Shown here one piece after another: positions 18,353-26,808 of a DNA stretch of 60,270 bases. Positions within the stretch are counted from its first letter, which is position 1, and every line of letters begins with the position of its first letter. Under the pieces are notes generated by a model. It searched no databases and was not told the origin of the DNA. It saw only the letters and a list, made by a program, of their open reading frames with translations. Source of the stretch: Bacteroidota bacterium (GTDB lineage Bacteria; Bacteroidota; Bacteroidia; Chitinophagales; Chitinophagaceae); assembly GCA_023423835.1 (NCBI GenBank), contig JAFAEW010000113.1, forward strand, positions 1-60,270, given 5' to 3'. The position numbers and the translations under genes were made by a program.

Positions 18353-18464
18353 TCACATTATTCTTGAATGCTAAAATAAACAATCAAGAAGGCAGCAATA
18401 CGAATTTTGACAAAATATAAAAAAAGGCACCGATGATTTTTTACATATAGCTAACCCCTTTAAA

Positions 18465-20837
18465 ATGAACCTCGTAATTTTTTTGACAATAACCGTTTTG
18501 CTCTTTTTTTTGAAACCCTATATCAAAAAAAGTATCGCATGGTTTTTTTCCAGATTTTCAGAAATCCCGTCGGTTCTTAGCAGTAAGGTGTATCGTGTTT
18601 TTATCCGAACATTTGTTGGCAACTGGTATGTTTATCTCGTTTTAATCTTAATATGGTTTTTACTTTTTAAATCGGATGTTGGAAAAGATATGCTGGATTC
18701 TTATTTATCCAAAATGCAGACATCTCCCAGTCTGTCTGTTTTCGGATCCTTTGTATCGCTGTTTTTCTGCATTCTGATTTTAAGCCTTTCCATTTGGACA
18801 CTTCCGTTTTTTATGTTTTCTAAGAAGACGAAAGAGAAAATCTTAAATAGCGAAAACTATAAGAAGTTCTATCTCATGACCAAAATTCTTGCTTTCATCG
18901 CGATGCTGCCTTTTCTTTTAGTTTGCAATGCTTTTTTATTTTACTCGCTTCCTGTAGATTCTGGTATAGTAAAAATTTTTCTGTATAACACGCTTTCCAT
19001 CTGGACTTTTCTAGTGGTAGTTTACCTACTGAGTTTTACGATTAAAATACGGTTCACCTCACGAATACTCAAGGGAAAAATTTTTGATACCTACTTATTT
19101 ATCCTGATTAAAATAGTGATTACGGTAATCATCCTCTCCTTGCTTTTTGTAAAGATTAAAAGCCTGATTTCCCGCGATAATGACTTTGTTTATTTATCCC
19201 CTTTAGTTGCAGGTTTTATTTTTATTTCTGGTTTAATTGTTTTTAGGTTTCTATTCTACAGTGTTGAACCGGGAGAAAGTAATATTTCTATGCTGGTTCA
19301 AAAAATGTTGAGTAATGAAAATAAGAGGGATTCCAGAATTTTCTATTCATTTATTTTTTGGGTATCGGCCGGCATTGTTTTATACTATTATCTGGTGCCT
19401 TCTTTGGTAGCAATAAACTCTCTGTATATTTTATTGGTCGTTTTTGGGTTCTATATCATCTACTTAGACTACTGGAGGCATGCGTTTGTAAACAAAAGAG
19501 GATTTTGGAGAATTTTGGCGTTTTTTGCATCTGTCATATTCCTTATTCTTCCATTTATTTATTCCGCAAGGCAATTCACAGTTCCTTTTTTAGCCGCAGG
19601 GAAAGAATACCCGGCGAACACATCCCTCGAGTTTCAGTTGAAGGAGCGATATAAGAATATCAGGCACCTTGATTCGAACTCCAATGTTTTCATTGTGTGT
19701 GCGATGGGAGGCGGATCGAGAGCGGGCTATATAACCGCTTCAGTTTTGAAAACCCTGGATTCAATATATCCTTGGTTTTTCAATCATACCATATGCTATA
19801 GCTCTGTTTCCGGCGGATCAGTCGGCATCTACACTTACCTCAAAGGCAAAGAAACTGGAAAAATATCAGATAGTAGTTTCTTAAGAAATATATATCAGGC
19901 AAATTATAATTCCAGCGGATTGTTTGGATTGCTTATCGGCGACGCATTAGAAACAATGTTTGGCACTATAATCACAACCATGAAAGACCGGACGTCTCCA
20001 AAGAGTTCCGCAACCGGATTTTATGATCGAAATTATAGAATAAGGCAAGAGTATGATTATAAGTTGCAAGATGCCGTATCTTCAAATCCTTCAGATCGTT
20101 GTGATAGCTTGACCTTCTATCCCTGCCGAACTGAAAATACCTTTAGGCCTGATACTTTTCGCGCCTTTTATTTAAAACATCAGGCAAATTATCCCATTCA
20201 TCTCATTAATACTTTTGAAGTTAATAGCGGTCGTAGAGCGATTATTTCTCCTTTTCCAGCACAATATCTAACCTTTTTCCCCAACACAATTCTTCCTTTG
20301 CAGGATACTTCCTATGACTGTTCCATCACTCAAAAAGACATTTATTATCGGGATGCTGTTAATTTATCGGAACTGTTTCCACTGGTAAGCGCTGCTTCAC
20401 ATATCGGAAATAAGCGTGATGCCCAATTCGTAGACGGTGGTTATTATGAAAACTACGGTTTAACAACCGGATTGGACGTATTCCGTTACTTGCGGGATTC
20501 GTTGCACATTCCCTTTAAAAACCTCAAACTAATACTAATTAAAAATAGCCTCCAGGTTCCGGTTGAGTCCGGTCATCAACAACAATTTTTTGCGCCCTTA
20601 GCCGGAGCTATGAATGCACCATTTACCGGCCATGCAAATAACCTACTGGCGCAGGCAAAACGTGATCTTTTCGACACGAGTCATATATTTGTGATCGAAT
20701 TTGACGGTGAAAAAATGAAAGTTCCCCTGACAAGGGGCCTTACTAAAAAGCATATTGATGTGATGGAGCGGTTTTCAGACTCCCTCCTCCGGGATGAAGC
20801 CTATAAAAAGAGTATAATTAAATTTATGAAGAACTGA
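18465..20837 (+). CDS. Membrane-anchored patatin-like phospholipase
   Basis: A 790-residue protein in two halves. Residues 1-370 hold roughly nine or ten hydrophobic membrane segments. Residues about 400-790 form a patatin-like acyl hydrolase: an oxyanion loop GGGSRAG at 415-421, the nucleophile elbow GGSVG with Ser452, and the dyad Asp657 in FVDGGYYENYG. Patatins cleave acyl chains from phospholipids. Most bacterial patatins are soluble or outer-membrane tethered, so the large polytopic membrane half is unusual. The gene follows the exported-protein gene by 112 bases, with no clear terminator between, and closes the run of hydrolase genes. Confidence 0.88.
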   Translation: MNLVIFLTITVLLFFLKPYIKKSIAWFFSRFSEIPSVLSSKVYRVFIRTFVGNWYVYLVLILIWFLLFKSDVGKDMLDSYLSKMQTSPSLSVFGSFVSLFFCILILSLSIWTLPFFMFSKKTKEKILNSENYKKFYLMTKILAFIAMLPFLLVCNAFLFYSLPVDSGIVKIFLYNTLSIWTFLVVVYLLSFTIKIRFTSRILKGKIFDTYLFILIKIVITVIILSLLFVKIKSLISRDNDFVYLSPLVAGFIFISGLIVFRFLFYSVEPGESNISMLVQKMLSNENKRDSRIFYSFIFWVSAGIVLYYYLVPSLVAINSLYILLVVFGFYIIYLDYWRHAFVNKRGFWRILAFFASVIFLILPFIYSARQFTVPFLAAGKEYPANTSLEFQLKERYKNIRHLDSNSNVFIVCAMGGGSRAGYITASVLKTLDSIYPWFFNHTICYSSVSGGSVGIYTYLKGKETGKISDSSFLRNIYQANYNSSGLFGLLIGDALETMFGTIITTMKDRTSPKSSATGFYDRNYRIRQEYDYKLQDAVSSNPSDRCDSLTFYPCRTENTFRPDTFRAFYLKHQANYPIHLINTFEVNSGRRAIISPFPAQYLTFFPNTILPLQDTSYDCSITQKDIYYRDAVNLSELFPLVSAASHIGNKRDAQFVDGGYYENYGLTTGLDVFRYLRDSLHIPFKNLKLILIKNSLQVPVESGHQQQFFAPLAGAMNAPFTGHANNLLAQAKRDLFDTSHIFVIEFDGEKMKVPLTRGLTKKHIDVMERFSDSLLRDEAYKKSIIKFMKN

Positions 20838-21121
20838 AAATTTCAAAAAGACATCACCCTACCGGTGAATATAGTTTTTCACTATAACTGACCTGGTCTT
20901 TAATCTTGACATGTAACCGAATCGATCCTCGTTAAAAAGATAAATGAAGGAAGTTAATTTTGAGTTTTAGCGGCAGCAAAAAAGACGATCAGCAAGGGAA
21001 AAAACCCGACAAAACTGCCGGGATTTACTGGTTCGGGGTGACGTTCCTAATGTACCTACCCTGTACCTATTTTATCAGGAGCTGCTGAATTCTGCTTCAA
21101 ATGTATTATTGAATTTTTAAA
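20838..21121. other. Gene-less stretch after the patatin gene
   Basis: About 280 bases with no supported gene. Two small imperfect hairpins lie just after the patatin stop (near 20858-20890), neither with a T tract. Nothing else was recognised before the truncated gene on the minus strand. Confidence 0.4.
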
Positions 21122-21307
21122 CTACCTAACTCTATCTCCCAAATCCTTAAATTCATCCGGAATCATGACGTTATAATAATCGGGTTTCTCTTCAGGAAGA
21201 TCAAAAAACGGCAGCTCTTCAAATGTAACAAATGTGAATTCTTTTTTTCCCCAGCTCACAAAATCGTCAAAGGTCCAGTTTTCGGGTATGAAGTCTACTC
21301 TAAACTG
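21122..21307 (-). pseudogene. 3' fragment of a truncated gene of unknown function
   Basis: A minus-strand frame of 61 codons ending in TAG at 21122-21124 reads like natural protein (WTFDDFVSWGKKEF, then FEELPFFDLPEEKPDYYN). It has no start codon and is closed upstream by a TGA at 21308-21310, exactly where the repeat array begins. The 5' part of the gene is not found on the other side of the repeat block. I read this as the surviving end of a gene broken by insertion or expansion of the repeat-GxxExxY block. The protein family was not recognised. Confidence 0.55.
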
Positions 21308-21312
21308 TCAGA

Positions 21313-21481
21313 ACCTCAGATTTACTGATTTACTGATTATCCTGATTACACCGTCGCGTCATCTAACCACAATCCGGCGAATCTGTTAATCCCTTCAATC
21401 CTGGTGCACAATCCTGCGAATCAGTCAATCCCTTTAATCCCGGTACACGATCCGGCGAATCATTCAATCCCTTCAATCCTG
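21313..21481. repeat. Left short-repeat array next to the GxxExxY gene
   Basis: It begins with a TTTACTGATTTACTGATTA-type stretch and a conserved core (ACACCGTCGCGTCATCTAAC at about 21347-21366). About three imperfect units of 35-40 bases follow, built on CACAATCCGGCGAATC and TTAATCCCTTTAATCCCGG. The same components in the same order occur in the right array. Confidence 0.85.
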
Positions 21482-21483
21482 GT

Positions 21484-21867
21484 TTAGACTTTGAACTTTT
21501 TATTGTACAGCCTTTTCACTTCCATCGATCTTGCTCCAAAATTGATTAATAACCCTACCTCAAAATTGAAAGCTTCGAGATAATTTAATGCCTGCGCCAA
21601 ATGCACATCCTCGAGTCGAATCACCGCTTTTATTTCAACGCAGATGATATCATTTATTAGAAAATCGACTCTTCTGCTTCCAATCGTTTTTTCTTTGTAA
21701 AAGATCGCCCTCTCATTTTCCCTCGCAACGGAAAGATCATAATTTCTCAATTCAATATCAAGTGCTCTCTGGTAGATTACTTCTTGAAATCCGTTTCCGA
21801 GTATTTTGTGCACTTCTAATGCAGCTGAAATGATTTGTTGAGTTATCTCTGCGTACTTGTATTCCAT
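21484..21867 (-). CDS. GxxExxY protein (PD-(D/E)XK nuclease-like)
   Basis: A 127-residue protein of the GxxExxY family, normal length. The naming motif is at 26-32 (GFQEVIY with Glu29). Asp68 in RRVDFLI and Glu78-x-Lys80 in CVEIKA match a PD-(D/E)XK nuclease core. The end GLLINFGARSMEVKRLY is also typical. Biochemical function is not established. The gene sits between two direct copies of a short-repeat array, an arrangement seen with this family in other Bacteroidota as far as I recall, which suggests the gene and repeats move or amplify together. Its stop lies 2 bases from the left array. Confidence 0.9.
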   Translation of the reverse strand: MEYKYAEITQQIISAALEVHKILGNGFQEVIYQRALDIELRNYDLSVARENERAIFYKEKTIGSRRVDFLINDIICVEIKAVIRLEDVHLAQALNYLEAFNFEVGLLINFGARSMEVKRLYNKKFKV

Positions 21868-21890
21868 AAGGGTTTATTTAAAAGGATTGA

Positions 21891-22310
21891 CCTCAGATTT
21901 AATTAGTTACCTCCTCCACTGTCTGCACCTCAGATTAACTGATTTACACCTCAGATTTACTGAAATCCTGATTATGCCTCCTCCATTGTCTGCACCTCAG
22001 GTTTACCTCAGATTTACTGATTAGCCTGATTATACCTCCTCCATTGTCTGCACCTCAGATTTACCTCAGATTTACTGATTTACTGATTACACCGTCGCGT
22101 CATCTAACCACAACCGGTGAATCAGTAAATCCCTTTAATCCCGGTCCACAATCCGGCGCATCACTCAATCCCTTTAATCCCGGTTCCAATCCTGGAATCA
22201 GTTAATCCCTTTAATCTTGGTCCACAACCCGGTGAATCAGTTAATCCCTTTAATCCCGGTCCACAATCGGGGAATCTGTTGATCCCGTTAATCCCGCTCA
22301 AGCTGTCTTA
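21891..22310. repeat. Right short-repeat array next to the GxxExxY gene
   Basis: It opens with about three copies of a unit built on CCTCCTCCATTGTCTGCACC and CAGATTTACTGATT. It then carries the same core as the left array (ACACCGTCGCGTCATCTAAC at about 22090-22109). About five imperfect 35-40-base units on GAATCAGTTAATCCCTTTAA follow. It ends a few bases before the stop of the next minus-strand gene. Together with 21868-21890 it fills the gene-less stretch 21868-22314. Confidence 0.85.
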
Positions 22311-22314
22311 GTCT

Positions 22315-24021
22315 CTAAAACAGAAAATCTCTCCGGCCGATATTCCACCTGAAACTGAGACTGAATGCTTTGGTATCGCTGTTGAATCTTTCACTGTCAA
22401 CGCGGTATTTTCTGAATAAAGCAGTGAAATCTACAAACATATTCTGGGCTAATTCATAAGAAGCAACGAGTTGTACGATCGCACATTTTGCTTTGTCGCC
22501 ATCGCCTACTTTGAAATCATAATCGCGGGGACGGGCATTGTAACTTTCAAAAAGATTGGCGCCGTAATTTATCCCAAAACTATCCAGACCCTGGTAGTAA
22601 TAGATGGCCGTTCCTTTCAAATACAATTTTTCTATGGGCTGCGCCTTTACAATCCCGATAAACTCCTGGAAATTTGCCCCCAACGGATGTGCCAGCGGCT
22701 GGTTGTAATGTGAGTAATTTGCAACGCTGTCAAAATGAGAATAGGTATATGGCCGCACACGGTTGGATTCAAATTGCAGGTCTACGTTTTTCAATCCGAA
22801 AGCATCCACATATTTCACCCCGAGCTGAATGCCGTTTTTATTTCCCCACCACCCGGTGCCTTTCAACATTTCCTTCACCTTCAGCTCATCGAGCAAAAAC
22901 TGTCCGTACAACTGAACACGGTTTGCAATATTTGCCTTCGCATCAAATCCCACCATTGCATTGTCCTGGCTTCCACCTGTTGATTCTGCCGGACGAAGAA
23001 ACATCACAGGAAGCAGGTATTGAAAATCGAAATGATTTTCTCTTCCGAAAACAATACTTTCGAAAACACCCACATTAAGCCATTTCGTTGCATTAATATT
23101 GAGGTAATTCATTCTCGCATACTTCCTCGGCGCTTTTATATTGCCCGAAATATTGTATTGCGGATATAATTCGAAATATAAATTCTGATAGTCAAATTTC
23201 CAGATATGCGTGTTGATTTTAAAGAAGGTTGCACTGCTCGTGAAGTCGCTTAGAAACAAACTTCTATAGCCGGTTCCGATCGCATTTTTATCATAACCAA
23301 ACTGCATATCGATATGCTGGGCAACATTCCAGCTTACAGATCCACGGGCATCAAAATAATCGACACCCCCGTTTTTCTTAATCCGCTTGTAAAATCCTTC
23401 GCCCGGAACCGCATCAAAACGATTGATCCATGCTTGTACATAACGCGGATCGAGTTCCTGGTTATCGGTAAATGAAATGCTGAAGCCTACGCGTCTTGAA
23501 ATCATTCCCCGAGCCTGCACACCACGGGTATTCTGATATAAAAACTCATCATTGTCGCTTTCTTTTCCTGCTTTGAAATAAACAATCGGATCAACAGACA
23601 GGTAAAGATCGGGCTTCTGAACTTCAAGCAGGTGCGATTTTGTTTTATACAGGGCATTGAAGACCGGCTTTTTGCTGAGATAGTAATCTCTCGGCTTTGT
23701 CCATTCTGCGTTTCCCATCAACTCACTTCTGAGATTATTGAGGTCAACCTCCGATAGGTTTGCATACGAAGGATTTGCAGTGACCGCACTGTCGATGAAC
23801 TCCGCATACTGTGCCACATCACGCCTCGCAAAAGGTTTTATATTCGAATAAAATTCATCCTGGAAACCTGTTTTTATCTCCATCCTGTCTAAAAAATCGT
23901 AGTCTTTTAAGCCGGTTTGAATATAATTGGTTTGAGCAGAGGCAGAAATAGTTGCGATAAAAAATAAAATAACCGTAACCGATAGCTTATTTTGCAATAC
24001 ATTTCCCGTATTAAAACGCAT
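22315..24021 (-). CDS. Outer membrane protein, capsule-assembly Wzi-like
   Basis: A 568-residue exported protein. The signal peptide covers about 1-30 (VTVILFFIATISASAQ). The rest is a beta-barrel-like alternation rich in aromatic residues, with long strands such as FDYQNLYFELYPQYNISG and a terminal FSLSFRWNIGRRDFLF. This last motif fits insertion by the Bam machinery. The layout and the stretch DFQYLLPVMFLRPAES resemble Wzi-like capsule assembly proteins of Bacteroidota, which bind polysaccharide at the cell surface. No capsule genes are near, so the function is uncertain. Its start lies 5 bases from the divergent dihydroorotase start. Confidence 0.6.
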   Translation of the reverse strand: MRFNTGNVLQNKLSVTVILFFIATISASAQTNYIQTGLKDYDFLDRMEIKTGFQDEFYSNIKPFARRDVAQYAEFIDSAVTANPSYANLSEVDLNNLRSELMGNAEWTKPRDYYLSKKPVFNALYKTKSHLLEVQKPDLYLSVDPIVYFKAGKESDNDEFLYQNTRGVQARGMISRRVGFSISFTDNQELDPRYVQAWINRFDAVPGEGFYKRIKKNGGVDYFDARGSVSWNVAQHIDMQFGYDKNAIGTGYRSLFLSDFTSSATFFKINTHIWKFDYQNLYFELYPQYNISGNIKAPRKYARMNYLNINATKWLNVGVFESIVFGRENHFDFQYLLPVMFLRPAESTGGSQDNAMVGFDAKANIANRVQLYGQFLLDELKVKEMLKGTGWWGNKNGIQLGVKYVDAFGLKNVDLQFESNRVRPYTYSHFDSVANYSHYNQPLAHPLGANFQEFIGIVKAQPIEKLYLKGTAIYYYQGLDSFGINYGANLFESYNARPRDYDFKVGDGDKAKCAIVQLVASYELAQNMFVDFTALFRKYRVDSERFNSDTKAFSLSFRWNIGRRDFLF

Positions 24022-24026
24022 GTTGA

Positions 24027-25364
24027 ATGGATTATTTAATTAAAGATACAAGTATCATAAATGAGGGCAAAAATATACCCGGAGATGTTCTTATCAAAAA
24101 AGGAAGAATAGAATCAGTGGGTGAAGAATTGCAGCCAAAATTTAAAATCCGGGAAATCGATGGGTCGGGAAAGTTATTGGTACCGGGTGCAATTGACGAT
24201 CAGGTGCATTTCAGAGAACCCGGACTGACCCACAAGGCGAATATTTATTCGGAAGCAAAGGCTGCAGTGGCCGGTGGCGTTACAAGTTTTATGGAAATGC
24301 CCAACACAAATCCGCCCGTTTTTTCCCGAACGCTGCTGGAGGAGAAATATGCCATTGCTGCCCGAAATTCGCTTGCCAACTTTTCATTCTTCATGGGCAC
24401 GAGCAACGACAATTCAGATGAAGTGCTGCTGGTTAATAAAATGAAAAATGATGTTTGTGGTGTAAAGATCTTTATGGGATCTTCCACCGGAAATTTATTG
24501 GTTGATAACGACAGCACCCTGCACCAGATTTTTGCAGGTTCTGAACTACTGATTGCAACACATTGTGAGAATGAAAAAATCATCCGGGAGAATTTTGCAA
24601 GACTGAAGGCTGAAAAAGGTGAACTAGTGGCGTCCGATCATCCGATTATAAGAAATGAAGAAGCCTGCTTTGCTTCCTCCTCAAGAGCGGTTGAAATCGC
24701 AAAAAAATATGGGAGCCGTCTGCACATTCTCCACATCACCACAGAAAAAGAATTATCCTTATTCGATAACACCGTTCCCTTAAAAGACAAGAGGATAACG
24801 GCCGAAGTTTGCGTTCACCATCTTCATTTTACAGCCGATGATTATGACCGGTTCGGAAATTTGATAAAATGTAATCCCGCCATCAAAGCACCGCACCATA
24901 AAGAAGCCTTGTGGAAAGGGTTGCTGGATGACAGGCTGGATGTAATCGCTACCGATCATGCGCCACATACCTGGGAAGAAAAAATGCAGCCCTATGAAGC
25001 CGCTCCTTCGGGAATTCCGCTCGTGCAACATCCATTGTTGCTGATGATGTATTACGTGCAACAAAACCGCATCAGTATCGAAAAGGTTGTGGAAAAAATG
25101 AGCCATGCCGTTGCAACCTGTTTTCAGATCAAGGATCGTGGATTTATCAGGGAAGGTTATTTTGCTGATCTGGTGTTAATCGATCCCAATAAAACGACCA
25201 TTCCGGATAAATCGAATCTTTATTACAAATGTGGATGGAGCCCGTTTGAAGGCTTTGAATTTCCTGCCGCAATCCAATACACCTTTGTCAATGGCAATAT
25301 CGTCTACAGTCCGCAAGGATTTGATGAATCAAACAGAGGGATGAGATTGAAGTTTGACCGGTAA
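24027..25364 (+). CDS. pyrC: Dihydroorotase
   Basis: Closes carbamoyl aspartate to dihydroorotate in pyrimidine synthesis. The 445-residue amidohydrolase has metal ligands in DDQVHFREPGLTHK (HxH-type, near residue 60), the Lys in GVKIFMGSS as the probable carbamylated residue, then THCEN, HILHITT and the late Asp in ATDHAPHT. VHFREPG and NPAIKAPHHKEAL favour dihydroorotase over allantoinase or dihydropyrimidinase. The start MDYLIKDTSIINEGK is normal for the family. Because the divergent start codon is only 5 bases away, its promoter should lie inside the neighbouring gene's coding sequence. Confidence 0.9.
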   Translation: MDYLIKDTSIINEGKNIPGDVLIKKGRIESVGEELQPKFKIREIDGSGKLLVPGAIDDQVHFREPGLTHKANIYSEAKAAVAGGVTSFMEMPNTNPPVFSRTLLEEKYAIAARNSLANFSFFMGTSNDNSDEVLLVNKMKNDVCGVKIFMGSSTGNLLVDNDSTLHQIFAGSELLIATHCENEKIIRENFARLKAEKGELVASDHPIIRNEEACFASSSRAVEIAKKYGSRLHILHITTEKELSLFDNTVPLKDKRITAEVCVHHLHFTADDYDRFGNLIKCNPAIKAPHHKEALWKGLLDDRLDVIATDHAPHTWEEKMQPYEAAPSGIPLVQHPLLLMMYYVQQNRISIEKVVEKMSHAVATCFQIKDRGFIREGYFADLVLIDPNKTTIPDKSNLYYKCGWSPFEGFEFPAAIQYTFVNGNIVYSPQGFDESNRGMRLKFDR

Positions 25365-25394
25365 GGCGGCAAATCGTTGCTGCTTTCGCCTTAC
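25361..25394. repeat. Inverted repeat spanning the dihydroorotase stop codon
   Basis: GTAAGGCG at 25361-25368 pairs with CGCCTTAC at 25387-25394 across an 18-base loop, and the TAA stop lies in the left arm. The bases after it are A rather than T, so it is not a standard intrinsic terminator on the plus strand. Confidence 0.45.
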
Positions 25395-25485
25395 AAAAAA
25401 GGAAAGTCGGATGGGAAACCCGGTTGTTTTTTGATTCAACGGCGATTCCATTTATTTCGGTATTTTTAGTGTTCATCCACGACGA

Positions 25486-26802
25486 ATGACCGCAGATAAA
25501 ACTACGATACAAGACCTTTCGATTTTTAATTTTGAAGAAGAGAATTCCATCTATCATCACCTCGATTTTACAAAAACTTCCGGAGGCCGGGAATGGCTGA
25601 AATTCTATCTCAGCAATCCCCTTGATAGCGTTGAAAAAATTGTTGAGCGACAGCAGCTCCTGAAATCCATCCTGTCTGTAAAAGACAAATGGCCCGACAG
25701 GATCCTCAATGGCACGGTAATGATGATGGAGCGATATTTTGAAAGCAGTTTCGTTGAAATTCCGGCCCGCCCGACGCTTCTCTCATCTGCGCTGTACCGT
25801 ATAACTTATAAATCTGATTATTCGCTGATTGAATATTCTGTGGGTCACTTTCAAGACTTTTTTCTGGGGTTGAATGCCATTAAAGAAGCACTTAAAGATC
25901 AAAAGCTTCCTGTAGAACTCGCGGTGAAGATTGAACGGATAACAAGGCTGCTATCAATGCCGGGAATTCAATCATTTCTATTAAAAACTGAGGGTAAAAA
26001 GTTATCGGTGCAAGCTGTTTTACGAAGGGGATATTTTCTGCGACGGCACTTCAAAAATGAGGCTTTTGAAATGATCAACATCTACAGCCAACTCGACGCC
26101 TATTTCAGTATGGCAGTTGCGGCTGAAAAATTGAATTTTCACTACCCTGAATTTTTGAAGTCTAATTCCCCACAGGTAGAGGGTAAGCAGATCTTTCATC
26201 CGCTCTTAAAACATCCTGTTGCCTATGATATTCACCTGGATCAAAAGGAAAATTTTCTTTTTCTTACCGGAGCAAATATGGCGGGAAAAAGCACGTTTAT
26301 AAAGGCCGTGGGCGTGTCTGTTTACCTTGCCCATACAGGAATGGCGGTTCCTGCCCAATCGCTACAACTAACTTATTTTGACGGGCTGCTGAGCAATATC
26401 CAGATGTCTGATAACATAGCAAAAGGAGAAAGTTATTTTTACAATGAAGTTCAGCGCATCAGAAAAACGATCGACAAAATCAGCGATGGAAAAAACTGGT
26501 TGATTCTGATCGATGAACTATTCAAAGGCACCAACGTTCAGGATGCAATGAAATGCAGTACCGTTGTGATCCAGGGCTTACTGAAAATGCAGAATGCACT
26601 TTTTATTTTGTCCACGCACTTATATGAGATCGGCGAAGCATTGGTTAAATATCCAAACGTACAGTTTTGCTATCTCGAAACCGAAGTGCATGATGACGAA
26701 CTGACGTTTAATTACAGGCTAAAACCAGGCATCAGTAACGATCGCCTCGGTTATCTGATTCTCAAAAATGAAGGGGTGATAGAAATGCTCGAAAATCTGT
26801 AA
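25486..26802 (+). CDS. MutS-family ATPase (core plus ATPase only)
   Basis: A 438-residue protein holding only the helical core (about 20-250) and the MutS-type ABC ATPase. Walker A is GANMAGKSTF near residue 264, then SDNIAKGESYFYNEV, Walker B WLILIDELFKGTNVQDA, and STHLYEI. There is no mismatch-reading or connector domain, so it cannot recognise mismatches as MutS does. Small MutS-like proteins of this form are common in Bacteroidota and have no agreed function. It is the third MutS-family gene in this window, about 21 kb from mutS. It is convergent with ribBA, with 6 bases between the stops. Confidence 0.9.
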   Translation: MTADKTTIQDLSIFNFEEENSIYHHLDFTKTSGGREWLKFYLSNPLDSVEKIVERQQLLKSILSVKDKWPDRILNGTVMMMERYFESSFVEIPARPTLLSSALYRITYKSDYSLIEYSVGHFQDFFLGLNAIKEALKDQKLPVELAVKIERITRLLSMPGIQSFLLKTEGKKLSVQAVLRRGYFLRRHFKNEAFEMINIYSQLDAYFSMAVAAEKLNFHYPEFLKSNSPQVEGKQIFHPLLKHPVAYDIHLDQKENFLFLTGANMAGKSTFIKAVGVSVYLAHTGMAVPAQSLQLTYFDGLLSNIQMSDNIAKGESYFYNEVQRIRKTIDKISDGKNWLILIDELFKGTNVQDAMKCSTVVIQGLLKMQNALFILSTHLYEIGEALVKYPNVQFCYLETEVHDDELTFNYRLKPGISNDRLGYLILKNEGVIEMLENL

Positions 26803-26808
26803 GTGTGG

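Noticed and set aside
21313..22310. Possible CRISPR array
   Set aside because: Units are imperfect, of changing length, with no unique spacers of constant size and no cas genes nearby; they are simple interspersed repeats around a GxxExxY gene.
12573..22310. Integrated phage or transposon as source of the accessory cluster
   Set aside because: No integrase, transposase, phage structural gene or flanking att-like direct repeat was found; the lysozyme-like gene alone does not make a prophage.
25361..25394. Intrinsic terminator after dihydroorotase
   Set aside because: The stem is good, but the bases after it are A, not T, on the transcribed strand, and the loop is long.
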